From: JACQAI01 sp035507915
GTDB taxonomy: Bacteria > Pseudomonadota > Alphaproteobacteria > Elsterales > Elsteraceae
Assembly (NCBI GenBank): GCA_035507915.1
Contig: DATJNS010000376.1
Span: 1 to 39,352, forward strand
Length of the DNA stretch: 39,352 nt
Reading direction: 5' to 3'
The translations under genes and the position numbers were made by a program. Within the stretch, counting starts at the first letter, position 1; the number at the start of each line of letters is the position of its first letter. Below the pieces are notes generated by a model that worked only from the letters and a program-made list of their open reading frames with translations, did no database searches and was not told the origin of the DNA. Below, one piece after another: positions 39,261-39,352 of the stretch.

Positions 39261-39352
39261 TCAGACGGGCCAGCCGAGCCAGGCGCAGATCGCCTTGCCC
39301 ATCACCTGCTCGAGGTCGGCGCCGGCGAGCCAGGGCAGCTCCTCGGTGAACA
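39261..39352 (-). CDS. Amidohydrolase family protein, C-terminal end only
   Basis: The last 29 residues and stop are visible; the gene runs off the right edge. The tail reads FTEELPWLAGADLEQVMGKA...WLGWPV, the ending typical of amidohydrolase_2 (COG2159-like) proteins, where ELPWL and the MGKA helix cap the barrel. Too little is visible to name a substrate. It lies 33 bases from the Mrr start. Confidence 0.6.
   Translation of the reverse strand, partial: FTEELPWLAGADLEQVMGKAICAWLGWPV

Noticed and set aside
39228..39290. Second-frame peptide ending LLDELNDRTTV next to the Mrr start as a separate gene
   Set aside because: No start codon inside the window and it overlaps the amidohydrolase tail; kept only as a note in the Mrr finding.
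1..39352. CRISPR arrays, tRNA or rRNA genes, transposases, integrases and attachment sites
   Set aside because: Looked for by eye on both strands; no direct-repeat/spacer array, cloverleaf, rRNA-like segment or recombinase motif seen.

Overview
The window is GC-rich DNA from a proteobacterium. Compact spacing (no gap over 300 bases), alpha/beta-proteobacterial gene families, several orphan tripartite-tricarboxylate (Bug/TctC) binding proteins and a GTCATTGCGAG-type palindrome point to a metabolically versatile Alphaproteobacterium, perhaps of the Rhodospirillales/Reyranella kind. That placement is inference. No rRNA, tRNA, CRISPR array, transposase or integrase was seen.

Layout. 1-2050: 3' part of a secreted RTX-type calcium-binding repeat protein built from near-identical 525-bp tandem units. 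2066-4184: divergent 2-hydroxyacid dehydrogenase and Bug-type binding protein. 4192-6031: YqaA/DedA-like membrane protein and patatin phospholipase. 6058-9999: a glycosylation group (large polytopic GT-C-like protein, SAM methyltransferase, GT2 glycosyltransferase). 10025-11866: small conserved protein, then a dimeric-barrel protein coupled to a second Bug protein. 11874-13561: VOC protein, and a HAD hydrolase translationally coupled to a nucleotidyltransferase. 13688-16849: complete emrR-emrA-emrB-like drug-efflux operon with a palindromic operator. 16979-19588: CinA-C/PncC-like protein, RidA-like protein, GDT1-type and CDF-type cation exporters. 19670-21810: maleylacetate-reductase-like enzyme and Tat-exported LigI-like hydrolase. 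21899-25070: GDP-mannose-dehydratase-like protein divergent from a TPR O-GlcNAc-transferase-like protein. 25082-28522: D-aminoacylase-like enzyme, YncE-like beta-propeller and monoheme cytochrome. 28563-33292: MFS exporter (apparent CTG start), then a same-strand set of Bug protein, Asp/Glu-racemase-superfamily enzyme and amidohydrolase, separated by two dispersed palindromic repeats. 33299-35569: tungstate ABC transporter tupBCA. 35724-37077: Crp/Fnr regulator and a Met/His-rich exported protein with a Crp-like dyad between them. 37108-39352: PAS protein, GST, an AT-richer solitary Mrr-type nuclease, and the 3' end of an amidohydrolase.

How it fits together. Most of the window is accessory catabolism and transport: Bug proteins that capture carboxylates, each next to a different enzyme, plus efflux and metal-homeostasis modules. 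The most testable new ideas are: the Crp-type site whose sequence fits a changed recognition-helix residue; the Bug/one-Cys racemase-fold/amidohydrolase cluster; the Met-less monoheme cytochrome paired with a beta-propeller; the CTG-initiated MFS gene; and the OGT-like/GMD-like divergent pair. I saw no clear, complete, previously undescribed defence or mobile system. The closest candidate is the base-composition-deviant Mrr gene at the right end.
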